DNA of 5,182 nt from Actinomycetota bacterium (GTDB taxonomy: Bacteria > Actinomycetota > Actinomycetes > JACCUZ01). The notes below the pieces were generated by a model. The model saw only the letters and a list, made by a program, of their open reading frames with translations. It had not been told where the DNA came from and ran no database searches. The translations under genes were made by a program, and so were the position numbers. The stretch is from NCBI GenBank assembly GCA_030841195.1, contig JAVEDA010000392.1, positions 1-5,182 of the forward strand. The letters run 5' to 3'. Within the stretch, counting starts at the first letter, position 1. Every line of letters begins with the position of its first letter. Of the stretch, positions 4,996 to 5,182 are shown piece by piece.

Positions 4996-5182
4996 ATGAC
5001 CCGTACCCTGCACCTTCCCGGCGCCCGCCTCCGCGCCTCGTTCCTCGCCACCGGCGTCGCGGTCGGGTCGGCTGTGCTGCTGGTCCTGGTCGCACCGGGC
5101 GCGAGCGCGGCGGTCATGCCGGTGCCGCTCGGCACCGCCTCCTCGTTCGTCGTCCTGGCGGGCGCTGGCATCACCAACACCG
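4996..5182 (+). CDS. Secreted ice-binding-like (DUF3494) family protein, 3'-truncated by window edge
   Basis: The first 62 residues of an exported protein. The start ATG 4996-4998 follows AAGGA (4989-4993) with a short 2-nt spacing. A Sec signal peptide is clear: Arg at 3, 11 and 13, a hydrophobic core about 15-33, and an ASA|A cleavage site after about residue 38. The mature protein opens with VPLGTASSFVVLAGAGITNT (residues 43-62). This matches the characteristic N-terminal strand of the DUF3494 / ice-binding-like family, whose members begin with LGTA-S-F-VLAG-ITNTG and fold into a beta-helix. Some members bind ice and inhibit recrystallisation; many actinobacterial relatives are cell-surface or adhesin-like modules of unknown role. 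The rest of the domain, any repeats and any surface anchor lie beyond the window. The gene is divergent from the kinase-like gene. The family call is confident, ice binding itself much less so. Confidence 0.8.
   Translation, partial: MTRTLHLPGARLRASFLATGVAVGSAVLLVLVAPGASAAVMPVPLGTASSFVVLAGAGITNT

Overview
The window is chromosomal DNA from a high-GC Gram-positive bacterium, almost certainly an actinobacterium. It is very G+C-rich, with strong G/C preference at third codon positions, GTG starts and several genes lacking a Shine-Dalgarno sequence. The protein types and gene order resemble Nocardioides and relatives, but that is an inference from family knowledge and not a database result.

Layout, left to right. 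(1) 1-888 (+): the C-terminal two thirds of a thymidine/pyrimidine-nucleoside phosphorylase. (2) 888-1244 (+): a small cupin protein whose ATG shares one base with the phosphorylase stop. (3) 1245-1392: a convergent intergenic gap holding three palindromes spaced exactly 31 bp apart; together they form one 88-nt imperfect inverted repeat. (4) 1393-1830 (-): a hypothetical protein of about 145 residues. (5) 1893-2981 (+): adenosine deaminase, divergent from (4) and probably leaderless. (6) 2991-3050: a 60-nt imperfect palindrome in the next convergent gap, a likely two-way terminator. (7) 3069-3254 (-): a 61-residue protein with two CxxC knuckles and a His/Pro-rich tail. (8) 3345-4286 (+): a LysR-family regulator divergent from (7). 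(9) 4297-4887 (-): a uridine-kinase-like P-loop protein whose stop lies 10 bp from the LysR stop. (10) 4996-5182 (+): the start of a secreted protein with a signal peptide and the opening of an ice-binding-like (DUF3494) domain, cut by the window edge.

Functionally the left and central parts are a nucleoside salvage neighbourhood. Thymidine phosphorylase releases thymine and deoxyribose-1-phosphate, adenosine deaminase converts adenosine to inosine, and the kinase-like protein may phosphorylate uridine. The strand alternates from gene to gene, so apart from the phosphorylase-cupin pair these are single-gene transcription units and not one operon. The LysR regulator, the zinc-ribbon protein and the ice-binding-like protein have no evident link to nucleosides.

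I see no mobile element, CRISPR array, RNA gene or defence system. The least ordinary features are the symmetric triple-palindrome array at 1295-1383 and the secreted ice-binding-like gene entering at the right edge.
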